From: Planctomycetota bacterium
GTDB taxonomy: Bacteria; Planctomycetota; MHYJ01; JACPRB01
Assembly: GCA_016200125.1 (NCBI GenBank)
Contig: JACQFK010000068.1
Span: forward strand, 1-6,635
Direction: 5' to 3'
DNA length: 6,635 nucleotides
The first letter of the stretch is position 1; each line of letters opens with the position of its first letter. The position numbers and the translations under genes were made by a program. A model generated the notes under the pieces. The model did no database searches, was not told the DNA's origin, and was given only the letters and a program-made list of their open reading frames with translations. Shown here one piece after another: positions 1-6,635 of this stretch.

Positions 1-29
1 CCGCGCTCGGCGCGGGCTGGACCGCATGA
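1..29 (+). CDS. 3' end of an upstream gene (partial, unidentified)
   Basis: An open frame enters from the left edge and ends at a TGA at 27-29, reading ALGAGWTA before the stop. Seven of the eight visible codons end in G or C, as in the neighbouring genes. The stop overlaps the ATG of the next gene in an ATGA arrangement, which is typical of translationally coupled genes in an operon. Too little is visible to say what the protein is. Confidence 0.4.
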
Positions 30-1003
30 GACGCCTCCCGACGGAATTCCTCCGGGCGCGGCTCGTCGCGCTCTATCTCCTGTCGCTCGCGGCGGTCTAC
101 GGGTCGATGGTCGCCTGGCGCCCCGATCTCCCGGACGCCTGGCCGCGGCTCGCGTGGCCGCCCTTCGTCCTGGGGGCGGCGGCGCTCGCCGGCGCGGCGA
201 TCCACGAGCGCCTCGCTTCGCTCACCGACCACCAGGTCCGGTCGAGGATCCGATCCGTCGCCGGCATCGTCTACGGCGGCGCCCTCTTCCTGGTGAGCAT
301 GGGATTGCTGGTGGGCCACCGCGAGGCGGCCGAGGGGGGCGTCGCCATCCTTCAGGCGCTCCAGCCCGCGTTCCTCCTGTTCGCGGGCTTCGGCCGCGGC
401 CATCACGGGACCCTGATCAACGCGTTCGTGCTCACGGCGGCGTCGATGCTGGCCGGCGGACCGGCCGCGGCCGTGGCGGCAACGCTCCAGGGGGGGCTCC
501 TGGCCTGGTTCCTCGTGGCGGACCATGCCGCGCGGGCGCTGACGGAGTATCCCGTGGAGGCCCTGCCCCGGCCGGCGCCGCTGCTGGCCCGGGGGGCGAT
601 CCAGGCCCTCCTCGTCGCGGCGGCGCTCGCCGTGTGGTTCCGGTTGTTCCCCGCCGCCGCCTACGCGCCGCTGCGCCGGTCGGGGGCGGTCGCCGATATT
701 CCCGCCGACCGCGTGGCCGGCCTGCTGGGGAACCTCCTCTTCGTCGCCGTCGCGTCGGCGGTCGCCGTCTACCTCGTCCTGCGCCTGGGGGACGGCGTGC
801 GGAATGCCGCCGCGGAGGCGCCGGTGATCGCGATCGTCCAGGCCCGGCGGCGCTCCCTGAAATCGGAGGGCTCCCCCTTCGCCGTGGCCGCGCCCTCGCC
901 GAAGGAATGGCGCGCGCGGATCGTCCAGCTCTACGTCCGCACGACCCAGCAGCTGGCGAAGGGGGGCCGGAGGCGCCGCTCCTTCCAGACCGCCCTCGAG
1001 TGA
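26..1003 (+). CDS. Multi-pass membrane protein, TgpA/DUF4129-like, C-terminus apparently frameshifted
   Basis: This encodes 325 residues with roughly seven to eight hydrophobic segments, near residues 13-31, 43-59, 81-97, 108-123, 129-165 (probably two spans), 190-209 and 231-255, followed by a basic cytoplasmic tail. The tail (about 290-325, WRARIVQLYVR then an arginine cluster and SFQTALE) resembles the start of the DUF4129 region found at the C-terminus of TgpA-type membrane proteins. No transglutaminase core is visible. The ATG at 26 overlaps the previous stop, so translational coupling is likely; no strong Shine-Dalgarno is seen. The frame stops at 1001-1003, but the rest of the DUF4129-like tail continues at 1002-1121 in another frame. 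The gene is therefore probably a frameshifted pseudogene, a natural truncation or a sequencing error. The biochemical role is unknown; the family assignment is inferred from topology and tail motif. Confidence 0.65.
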   Translation: MRRLPTEFLRARLVALYLLSLAAVYGSMVAWRPDLPDAWPRLAWPPFVLGAAALAGAAIHERLASLTDHQVRSRIRSVAGIVYGGALFLVSMGLLVGHREAAEGGVAILQALQPAFLLFAGFGRGHHGTLINAFVLTAASMLAGGPAAAVAATLQGGLLAWFLVADHAARALTEYPVEALPRPAPLLARGAIQALLVAAALAVWFRLFPAAAYAPLRRSGAVADIPADRVAGLLGNLLFVAVASAVAVYLVLRLGDGVRNAAAEAPVIAIVQARRRSLKSEGSPFAVAAPSPKEWRARIVQLYVRTTQQLAKGGRRRRSFQTALE

Positions 1004-1121
1004 GCTCACGGAGCTCTTCGGCCGGGCGCGCTACGGGGCCGACGAGATGACGGAGGCGGAGTACGAAAGCGCCTCCCGCGCCTCCCGGCAGATCCTGGAC
1101 CATCAGCGCCGCCGGTCCTGA
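1002..1121 (+). pseudogene. Out-of-frame C-terminal fragment of the preceding membrane protein
   Basis: Reading from 1002 in the +1 frame relative to the upstream gene gives ELTELFGRARYG followed by an acidic helix and a basic end, with a TGA at 1119-1121. The ELTELF-x-RARYG pattern matches the end of DUF4129-like tails, and 37 of 39 codons end in G or C, so the stretch looks genuinely coding. The upstream frame keeps near-perfect G/C third positions up to the TGA at 1001, which places the frame change at about 1001 rather than in the G6 run at 961-966. The join also seems to lack the 15 or so residues that usually separate the two halves, so a small out-of-frame deletion is possible. An independent start at the ATG 1047 would give only a meaningless stub. 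Confidence 0.55.
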
Positions 1122-1154
1122 GCCCCCCCGGAACCTTCCGGCTCCCTGCGGCGT

Positions 1155-1184
1155 TTGAATAGAAGGGGGTCTGTCGGATACAAT
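1155..1184 (+). promoter_or_regulatory. Sigma70-type promoter for the 1211 gene
   Basis: TTGAAT (1155-1160) and TACAAT (1179-1184) are separated by 18 bp. Each is close to the consensus -35 or -10 hexamer, in an otherwise GC-rich region. The predicted start of transcription is near 1191, giving a leader of about 20 nt that carries AGGG before the GTG start. A perfect 8-bp palindrome CCCTAGGG (1186-1193) covers the predicted start site and could be an operator, though this is weak. Confidence 0.6.
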
Positions 1185-1200
1185 CCCCTAGGGTTGTTTC

Positions 1201-1204
1201 AGGG
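1201..1204 (+). promoter_or_regulatory. Shine-Dalgarno AGGG deciding the GTG start
   Basis: AGGG lies 6 nt before the GTG at 1211 and 9 nt before the tandem GTG at 1214. Both fit normal spacing. It is 18 nt from the third in-frame GTG at 1223, which would give a tidy signal peptide (MKALLLSLAM) but is too distant to be the preferred start. Confidence 0.45.
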
Positions 1205-1210
1205 CGATCT

Positions 1211-1993
1211 GTGGTGAATACAGTGAAAGCGCTCCTGCTCTCGCTTGCGATGGCATCCGCCGCCCTGGCGGACGAGGTCGTCCTACGGAACGGCTCCTCC
1301 TTCAGCGGCGTCGTCCGCGAGCAGGGGGACAAGGTCATCGTCGAGATGGACTACGGGTCGATGACCTTCAAGAAAGTCGACGTGAAGTCGATCGTCCGGG
1401 GCGAGGACGTCCTCACCCAGTACCAGGAGAAGTCCCGGACCGCGACCGACGTGAAGAGCATGATGGAGCTCGCCGCGTGGGCGAAGGACAAGGGGCTGGC
1501 GGGCCGGGCCGCCGAACTCCACCGCAAGGTCCTCGTGCTGGATCCCGACCAGGCCGAGGCGCGGAAGGCGCTGGGCTACGAGAAGGTCAACGGCCTGTGG
1601 CTGTCGGGCGACGAGCTGATGACGGCCCGCGGCTTCGTCAAGCTGGGAGGCCGCTGGATGGGCCGGGAGACCGCGGAGAAGATCCTCGAGCAGGAGGCCG
1701 CCGCGAAGATCGAAACGGACCGCCTCTCGCTGGAGCGGCGGGTGGCCGATCAGAAACATGTCGAAGAGATGACCCGGTTGGGCCTGGAGCGGGACCGGCT
1801 CGAGCACGAGAAGAGCCGGGACGACCGGTGGATGTGGCGGAACGGCTGGACCTTCGGGCCGGCTCCGTTCGGCGGCGTGGTGGGCTATATCCTGCCCATG
1901 AACGCGGGGCCGTCGCAGACGGTTCCGCCGACGCCGCCCACGACGCTGCCGCTGGGGTCCCCGTCGCCCGTTCCTCCGTCGCGCCCGCGTTGA
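1211..1993 (+). CDS. Exported protein with Sm/SHD1-like barrel, TPR-like and G-x-W motifs
   Basis: Encodes 260 residues from GTG 1211 (GTG 1214 is equally possible). Residues 1-20 form a signal peptide with likely cleavage after ALA, before DEVV. Residues 23-62 read as a small all-beta module (LRNGSSFSGVV, then alternating strands ending VDVKSI), of the kind seen in planctomycete exported proteins. Residues 78-120 are helical and TPR-like (WAKDKGLAGRAAELHRKVL, then DPDQAEARKALGY). They are followed by two G-x-W motifs, GLW 128-130 and GRW 147-149, separated by a helix containing DELMTARGF. Residues 152-205 are highly charged and likely coiled coil; the last 30 are proline-rich. No catalytic motif is visible and the function is unknown. 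It has its own promoter and probably shares a transcript with the HEAT gene 28 bp downstream. An envelope or periplasmic binding or scaffold role is a guess. Confidence 0.8.
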   Translation: MVNTVKALLLSLAMASAALADEVVLRNGSSFSGVVREQGDKVIVEMDYGSMTFKKVDVKSIVRGEDVLTQYQEKSRTATDVKSMMELAAWAKDKGLAGRAAELHRKVLVLDPDQAEARKALGYEKVNGLWLSGDELMTARGFVKLGGRWMGRETAEKILEQEAAAKIETDRLSLERRVADQKHVEEMTRLGLERDRLEHEKSRDDRWMWRNGWTFGPAPFGGVVGYILPMNAGPSQTVPPTPPTTLPLGSPSPVPPSRPR

Positions 1994-2010
1994 CCCGAGA
2001 AGGACAAATC

Positions 2011-2015
2011 AGGAG
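2011..2015 (+). promoter_or_regulatory. Shine-Dalgarno AGGAG for the 2022 gene
   Basis: AGGAG ends 6 nt before the ATG at 2022, an optimal arrangement. It confirms this start and the signal peptide that follows. Confidence 0.7.
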
Positions 2016-2021
2016 CTGAAC

Positions 2022-2777
2022 ATGGTGTGCAAGACAGCGGCGATCTGGCTGATCCTGGCGGCTTCCGCGTTCGCGCAGAACGAGGAAGAGAAGAAGAAGG
2101 AAGAGGAGGCGAAGGCCAAGATCGCCGATTTCAAGAAGGAGCTCAAGACCGCGAAGACGGACAAGGACGTCGCGCGCGCGATCGAAGGCCTGGGCGCCCT
2201 CCAGCATCCCAAGGTCCTCGTCGAGCTCAAGAGCTACCTCTCCCGGGGCGCGGAGGTCGCGGTCGCCGCGGCCGAGCAGATCGGCAAGTACAAGAAGGAC
2301 AAGGATGCGGCCGAGACGCTGGTCGCCGCGGCCGGCAGCCAGAAGGAGAAGGAAAGCGTCGTCAAGTGCATCCGCTACGCCGGTGACACCGAGTACAAGG
2401 GCATCATCTCCAAGCTGGCCAACCTGTTCCGCCACAAGGAGGTCGACGCGGCGAAGGAAGCGGTCGACAGCTGCGCGAAGATCCGGAGCAAGGACGCGAT
2501 CGACCCGCTGCTCAGCCTGTGGAAGGAGATGGATTCCATCAAGGAGGACAAGGGCGGCAGCGGAGGCGGCGGCCTCGGCGGCGGCATCGGCGGAATCGGC
2601 GGCGTCGGAGGCGGCGTCGGCCAGAGCTACCAGGACGAGCAGCTCAAGCGCAAGCGCGACCTGACCCCGGCGGTCGAGAGCGCCCTCAAGAAGATCACGG
2701 GCGAGGACTTCAAGGACCTCCGGGCCGCCAACGACTGGTGGCGCAAGAACAAGGGGACCTTCAAGGACCCCGAGTAG
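2022..2777 (+). CDS. Exported HEAT-repeat protein with glycine-rich linker (paralogue 1)
   Basis: Encodes 251 residues. Residues 1-18 are a signal peptide (MVCKTAAIWLILAASAFA), with likely cleavage before QNEE. A charged Lys/Glu segment follows (20-45), then alpha-helical HEAT-like repeats at about 46-172, with repeated patterns such as AIEGLGAL, AVAAAEQIG and AKEAVDSCAKI. Residues 178-200 are almost pure glycine with L, I and V every few positions. The C-terminal module (213-251) contains AVESALKKITGEDF and ends NDWWRKNKGTFKDPE; it closely matches the tail of the next gene. HEAT repeats generally act as protein-binding scaffolds, so a partner-binding role outside the cytoplasm is the likely function, with the partner unknown. 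The gene follows the 1211 gene by 28 bp with no promoter evident between, so the two are probably co-transcribed. Confidence 0.85.
   Translation: MVCKTAAIWLILAASAFAQNEEEKKKEEEAKAKIADFKKELKTAKTDKDVARAIEGLGALQHPKVLVELKSYLSRGAEVAVAAAEQIGKYKKDKDAAETLVAAAGSQKEKESVVKCIRYAGDTEYKGIISKLANLFRHKEVDAAKEAVDSCAKIRSKDAIDPLLSLWKEMDSIKEDKGGSGGGGLGGGIGGIGGVGGGVGQSYQDEQLKRKRDLTPAVESALKKITGEDFKDLRAANDWWRKNKGTFKDPE
2553..2621 (+). repeat. In-frame GGC-rich repeat encoding the glycine linker
   Basis: Sixty-nine bases encode 23 residues, nearly all glycine. The clearest part is three 9-bp units of the form GGC-GGM-RTC at 2580-2606, giving GGI, GGI, GGV, followed by a 12-bp variant giving GGGV. Such in-frame repeats tend to vary in copy number by slippage without breaking the frame. 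Confidence 0.7.
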
Positions 2778-2807
2778 AAATCTGTACTTTTCAGCCCCCG
2801 GAGATAC

Positions 2808-2834
2808 TCTAATCTTCAGTCACCCATTATGGGT
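2808..2834 (+). promoter_or_regulatory. Possible -10 element and dyad upstream of the second HEAT gene
   Basis: TCTAAT (2808-2813) matches the -10 consensus at five of six positions within a locally AT-richer gap, but no good -35 hexamer is present. Just downstream, ACCCAT-T-ATGGGT (2822-2834) is a perfect 13-nt dyad that would sit at or just after the transcription start. A repressor operator is possible. The promoter call is weak; the dyad itself is certain. Confidence 0.35.
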
Positions 2835-2850
2835 AGGCGGGGCGGATCTG

Positions 2851-2857
2851 AGGGAGG
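2851..2857 (+). promoter_or_regulatory. Shine-Dalgarno AGGGAGG deciding the ATG 2865 start
   Basis: AGGGAGG ends 7 nt before the ATG at 2865 but only 1 nt before the ATG at 2859. It lies inside the longer frame opened by the ATG at 2829. The spacing clearly favours 2865, which also begins directly with a clean signal peptide. Confidence 0.7.
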
Positions 2858-2864
2858 CATGTCC

Positions 2865-3590
2865 ATGACCCAGGCGCTTCTGACTCTCGCATTTCTGGCC
2901 GCGTCCCTTCCCGCCGCCTGGGCGGGCGACGATATCGGCGTCGACGACGCGATCAAGAAGTTCAAGAAGGACATGGCCAATCCGTCCGCCCCGGCCCGCG
3001 CCTCCGCCGTGACCGAGCTCGGCGCGACGAAATCCGAGAAGACCGCCGCGACGCTCGGGGGACTTCTGGGGACCGACACCGAACCCGTCCGCAAGGCGGC
3101 GGCTCTCGCGCTGGGCGGCTTCAGCGACTACAAGAAGCAGGTCACCCCGATGCTCGTGAGGGGCCTCAACGCCAATGCCAAGGAACCGAAGGTCATGGAA
3201 GCCATTTTCCAGGGCCTGAGCAAGCTCGACGACGATTCGGCGCTGCCCGCGATCCACGGGTTCTTCGAGGACAAGGACAAGGACGTGGCCTCCGCGGCGC
3301 TGCTGGCGGCCGCGGAGATCCGGAACCTCAGCTCGATCGACCTGATCATCAGCCTGATGAAGAAGTACGAGAAGATCGACGCGCAGGCCAAGAACGCCGG
3401 CGCGGGCGCCAGCTACGGCGGCTACAGCGTGCCGAACGGAGGCAGCGACCCCAAGGCGGCGCTGGCGAAGGCCGTCCTTCCGGCGACGGTCAAGGCGATG
3501 CAGATGATCTCCGGCGAGAAATGGACCACCGTGAAGGAATGGGAGATCTGGTGGGCCAAGCACAAGGCCACCTTCAAGATCGACAAGTAA
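2865..3590 (+). CDS. Exported HEAT-repeat protein (paralogue 2)
   Basis: Encodes 241 residues from ATG 2865, chosen for its Shine-Dalgarno; the frame is open back to 2829 but that start would add a glycine/arginine stretch before the signal peptide. Residues 1-20 are a signal peptide (MTQALLTLAFLAASLPAAWA), with cleavage before GDD. HEAT-like helical repeats fill about 40-170: ARASAVTELG, VRKAAALALGGF, VMEAIFQGLSKL, VASAALLAAAEI. Residues 176-195 form a Gly/Ser/Tyr-rich linker. The C-terminal module (200-241) has TVKAMQMISGEKW and ends EIWWAKHKATFKIDK. Shared layout and the aligned tail (ISGE/ITGE, then WW-x-K-x-K-x-TFK) show this is a paralogue of the 2022 gene, although the linkers differ. 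No catalytic residues are visible; a scaffold or binding role outside the cytoplasm is inferred. Confidence 0.85.
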   Translation: MTQALLTLAFLAASLPAAWAGDDIGVDDAIKKFKKDMANPSAPARASAVTELGATKSEKTAATLGGLLGTDTEPVRKAAALALGGFSDYKKQVTPMLVRGLNANAKEPKVMEAIFQGLSKLDDDSALPAIHGFFEDKDKDVASAALLAAAEIRNLSSIDLIISLMKKYEKIDAQAKNAGAGASYGGYSVPNGGSDPKAALAKAVLPATVKAMQMISGEKWTTVKEWEIWWAKHKATFKIDK

Positions 3591-3608
3591 ACCCCCTTCC
3601 CCTATAGT
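3580..3608 (+). promoter_or_regulatory. Near-consensus sigma70-type promoter for the two-component genes
   Basis: TCGACA (3580-3585) and TATAGT (3603-3608) each match the consensus at five of six positions, with the optimal 17-bp spacer. The -35 element lies in the last codons of the HEAT gene, so the signal spans the end of one gene and the short gap. Transcription should begin near 3615, 2 nt before the kinase ATG. Confidence 0.65.
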
Positions 3609-3616
3609 CGAAAGGG

Positions 3617-4796
3617 ATGGGAATCCGCCGCAGGATCCTGCTCTCCTTTTTCGCCCTCTTCCTGGTCGCCTTCGTCGCCACCGCCGTCCTTTCCACGCTG
3701 CTGATCGCCAACGCGGTGGAGCACCGCCTGGCCGTCCAGACCGCCGACCTCGCCCGCTTCCTTTCCGCCAAGCCCGGGCTCCTGAACGACAAGGTCCTCG
3801 ACTTCGTGAAGAACGCCTACGGCGCCGAGTCGGTGAGGGACGACGCGCCGGGCGCGCCCGCCAGGGGGGACTACGTCTACCGCGCCTCCCTCGGACCCGA
3901 TCACGAGCTCATCATGAGCTACCGCTCCGAGGTGGTCTCCGCCGAGAAGCGGGGCGCGATCCTCCCGCTGGCCGGCGTGGCGGCGGGCGGCCTGGCGCTC
4001 GTCCTGCTGCTGGGGCTGCTGACGGCGGGGACGCTGGCGCGGCCCCTGGAGCGGCTGGCGGACCAGGCGAAGGCGATGCCCGCGGGCGACGTGGCGCCCG
4101 TCGGAGGCGGCGCGGAGCTCGACCACCTGGTCGAGGCCATGAACCGCATGCTCGCCGAGGTCCGCCGGGCGGAGCGCCTCGGCGTCATGGGCCAGATGGC
4201 GGCGGGCGTCGCCCACGAGATCCGCAATCCCCTTTCCTCCATGAAGATGACGGTCCAGATGCTCCGCGAGGGGGCGAAGGACGCGGAGTCCTTCGACCTG
4301 ATCCTGCGCGAGATCGAGCGGCTGGAGCTCATCGCCGCGGAGCTCACCGGCGCCTCCCAGCCGCTGCGCAAGGAGGCGGTGAAGCTGGAGCTCGTCGTCG
4401 ACGACGTGCTGGAGCTCATGCGCCGCCGCCTCGAGCATCTCGGCATCCGCGTCGAGAAGGCCTACGCGGCGGTGCCCGGGGTCCAGGTCGACGTGGCTCG
4501 CTTCAAGCGCTGCGCGATGAACCTGATCCTCAACGGCGCCCAGGCGATGCCCGCGGGCGGCCCGCTCCGCGTTTCGGTGGCGCCGCACGACGGCAGGGTC
4601 CGCTTCGCGGTCAGCGACCGCGGCAGCGGCGTTCCCGCCGCGGTGGGCGCGAAGGTCTTCGAGCCCTTCGTGACCACCAAGCAGGACGGCGTGGGGCTGG
4701 GGCTGGCGCTGACCAAGCGGATCGTCGAGGACCACGGGGGCGCGATCGGGTATGATACGGCGCCCGGCGAAACCACCTTCTGGATAGAGCTTCCGA

Positions 4797-4804
<8 letters not shown>
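3617..4804 (+). CDS. Membrane sensor histidine kinase of an NtrC-type two-component system
   Basis: Encodes 395 residues. It autophosphorylates on histidine using ATP and passes the phosphate to the regulator encoded next. Transmembrane segments at about 7-30 and 113-137 bracket a short extracytoplasmic sensor region (31-112) with no recognised ligand-binding fold. A HAMP linker covers about 138-185 (ARPLERLAD to EAMNRMLAEV). The HisKA domain has the H box AHEIRNPLSS with His200. The HATPase domain shows the N box (Asn302, Asn306 in MNLILNGAQAM), G1 box DRGSGVP (334-340), F box FEPFVTT and G2 box GVGLGLAL (358-365), so all catalytic motifs are intact. There is no PAS domain, as in ZraS/HydH-type kinases. 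The ATG at 3617 abuts AAAGGG with no spacer, so a normal Shine-Dalgarno is lacking, consistent with the leaderless mRNA predicted from the promoter. The end overlaps the regulator start by 8 bp. Confidence 0.93.
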
Positions 4805-6164
<1,360 letters not shown>

Positions 6165-6183
6165 GCGGCGGGACGTCTGAAAT

Positions 6184-6202
6184 AGCGGGTGATCACCCCG
6201 CT
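6184..6202 (+). promoter_or_regulatory. Dyad overlapping the GTG start of the downstream gene
   Basis: GGGTGATCACCC (6187-6198) is a perfect 12-bp palindrome. It extends, with one unpaired C, to arms AGCGGG (6184-6189) and CCCGCT (6197-6202). The GTG start codon at 6189-6191 lies inside it. It could be a protein-binding operator, or in RNA it could occlude the start codon. The symmetry is certain; the function is speculative. Confidence 0.3.
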
Positions 6203-6635
6203 TCTCCTGGCCCTGGCCCTTCTCCAGGATGAGACGCTCCTGGAGCGCCTCGGAAGCGAACAGGCCGCCGAGCGAGGCGCCGCGCAGCAGCAGCTGATCC
6301 GCCTGGGCAGGGGCGCATATCCCCTCCTTCGCAAGGCCCTCGCGAGCGAAGATGTCGAGCTGAAAGCGCGCGCGCGAGAGACGGCTTATGCGATCGGCTT
6401 CGACCCGGACAGTCACCGTCCCTGGGAGGAAGTCTGGGCCGCCTACCATCAGGCGCCCGATGCTCCGACGCGCCGCGTTCTGGTCCGGCTTTCGGCGACG
6501 GTTCGCGACCCGCGGTTGACGCTCCTGGCCAAGATGGAGCGCGGAGTGTTTCGGGAACTGCCCTCCTGTCCCTCGGAGAATGCGCCGCGGCCGCCGTCCC
6601 CCGGTGCGCCGGAGTGGGATGTCCTCGAGGAGGTC
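6189..6635 (+). CDS. Putative exported HEAT-like protein (5' part only)
   Basis: An open frame of 149 codons runs from GTG 6189 to the window edge without a stop. An in-frame TAG at 6183-6185 leaves this GTG as the first usable start, 24 nt after the regulator stop. The Shine-Dalgarno is weak. The product begins MITPLLLALALLQDE, a short hydrophobic signal-peptide-like N-terminus. It is followed by a HEAT-like stretch (about 18-70: ERGAAQQQLIRLG, AYPLLRKAL, VELKARARETAYAIG) and then another helical stretch from about 79 to 120. Residues near 125-143 are proline-rich. It looks like a third exported HEAT-type protein in this cluster, although the characteristic WW tail cannot be checked. Codon use is somewhat less GC-biased than in the regulator (for example GAT, GCT, CTT, CAT), but the frame is still clearly coding. 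Confidence 0.65.
   Translation, partial: MITPLLLALALLQDETLLERLGSEQAAERGAAQQQLIRLGRGAYPLLRKALASEDVELKARARETAYAIGFDPDSHRPWEEVWAAYHQAPDAPTRRVLVRLSATVRDPRLTLLAKMERGVFRELPSCPSENAPRPPSPGAPEWDVLEEV

Noticed and set aside
959..1004. Programmed +1 frameshift like that of prfB at the TGA 1001
   Set aside because: The Shine-Dalgarno-like AAGGGGGG is about 35 nt from the stop, far beyond prfB spacing, and GAG is not a slippery codon in this context.
154..1050. Alternative + frame with an Arg/Gly/Pro-rich product over the membrane protein gene
   Set aside because: The composition is that of an out-of-frame GC-rich reading. The frame from 26 gives coherent transmembrane segments and G/C third positions.
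1128..1141. Inverted repeat CCGGAA-CC-TTCCGG as a terminator after the membrane protein gene
   Set aside because: The 2-nt loop is too tight for the full stem, and no T-run follows. It could still be a binding site, but nothing supports a function.
2829..2864. ATG 2829 as the start of the second HEAT gene
   Set aside because: It has no Shine-Dalgarno, lies inside the dyad and would put a Gly/Arg stretch before the signal peptide without a proper Tat motif. ATG 2865 has well-spaced AGGGAGG.
6204..6225. Repeated CTGGCCC as a possible sigma54 -24 element
   Set aside because: No TTGCA-like -12 element follows at the right spacing, and the sequence encodes the leucine-rich signal peptide.

Overview
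The window comes from a very GC-rich bacterial genome with strong G/C bias at third codon positions. All supported genes read on the + strand. Several gene products suggest a Planctomycetota-like bacterium: small exported HEAT-repeat proteins with a tryptophan-rich C-terminal tail, and an exported protein pairing a small beta-barrel-like module with TPR-like and G-x-W motifs. This assignment is an inference from protein style; there is no rRNA or other marker gene here.

Layout. Positions 1-29 hold the last codons of an upstream gene, which overlaps by ATGA the start of a multi-pass membrane protein (26-1003). That gene appears broken: a recognisable DUF4129-like C-terminal tail continues in another frame to 1121. 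A short intergenic stretch (1122-1210) carries a good sigma70-type promoter. It drives an exported protein of unknown function (1211-1993), followed after 28 bp by an exported HEAT-repeat protein with a glycine-rich linker (2022-2777). A second, paralogous exported HEAT-repeat protein lies at 2865-3590, behind a leader containing a perfect 13-nt dyad. Next is a two-component system: a membrane histidine kinase (3617-4804), overlapping by 8 bp an NtrC-type sigma54-dependent response regulator (4797-6164). The kinase has its own near-consensus sigma70 promoter, whose -35 element lies in the end of the preceding HEAT gene and whose predicted transcription start lies 2 nt before the kinase ATG, implying an essentially leaderless mRNA. 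A third putative exported HEAT-like protein starts with GTG at 6189 and runs off the window.

How the genes may work together. The kinase and regulator form an obvious pair: a periplasmic or membrane signal leads to phosphorylation of Asp52 of the regulator, which would activate RNA polymerase carrying sigma54. No convincing sigma54 promoter is visible in the window, so its targets are probably elsewhere. The exported HEAT proteins flank the two-component genes on both sides; a functional link is possible but rests on position alone. I found no mobile element, CRISPR array, tRNA or rRNA.
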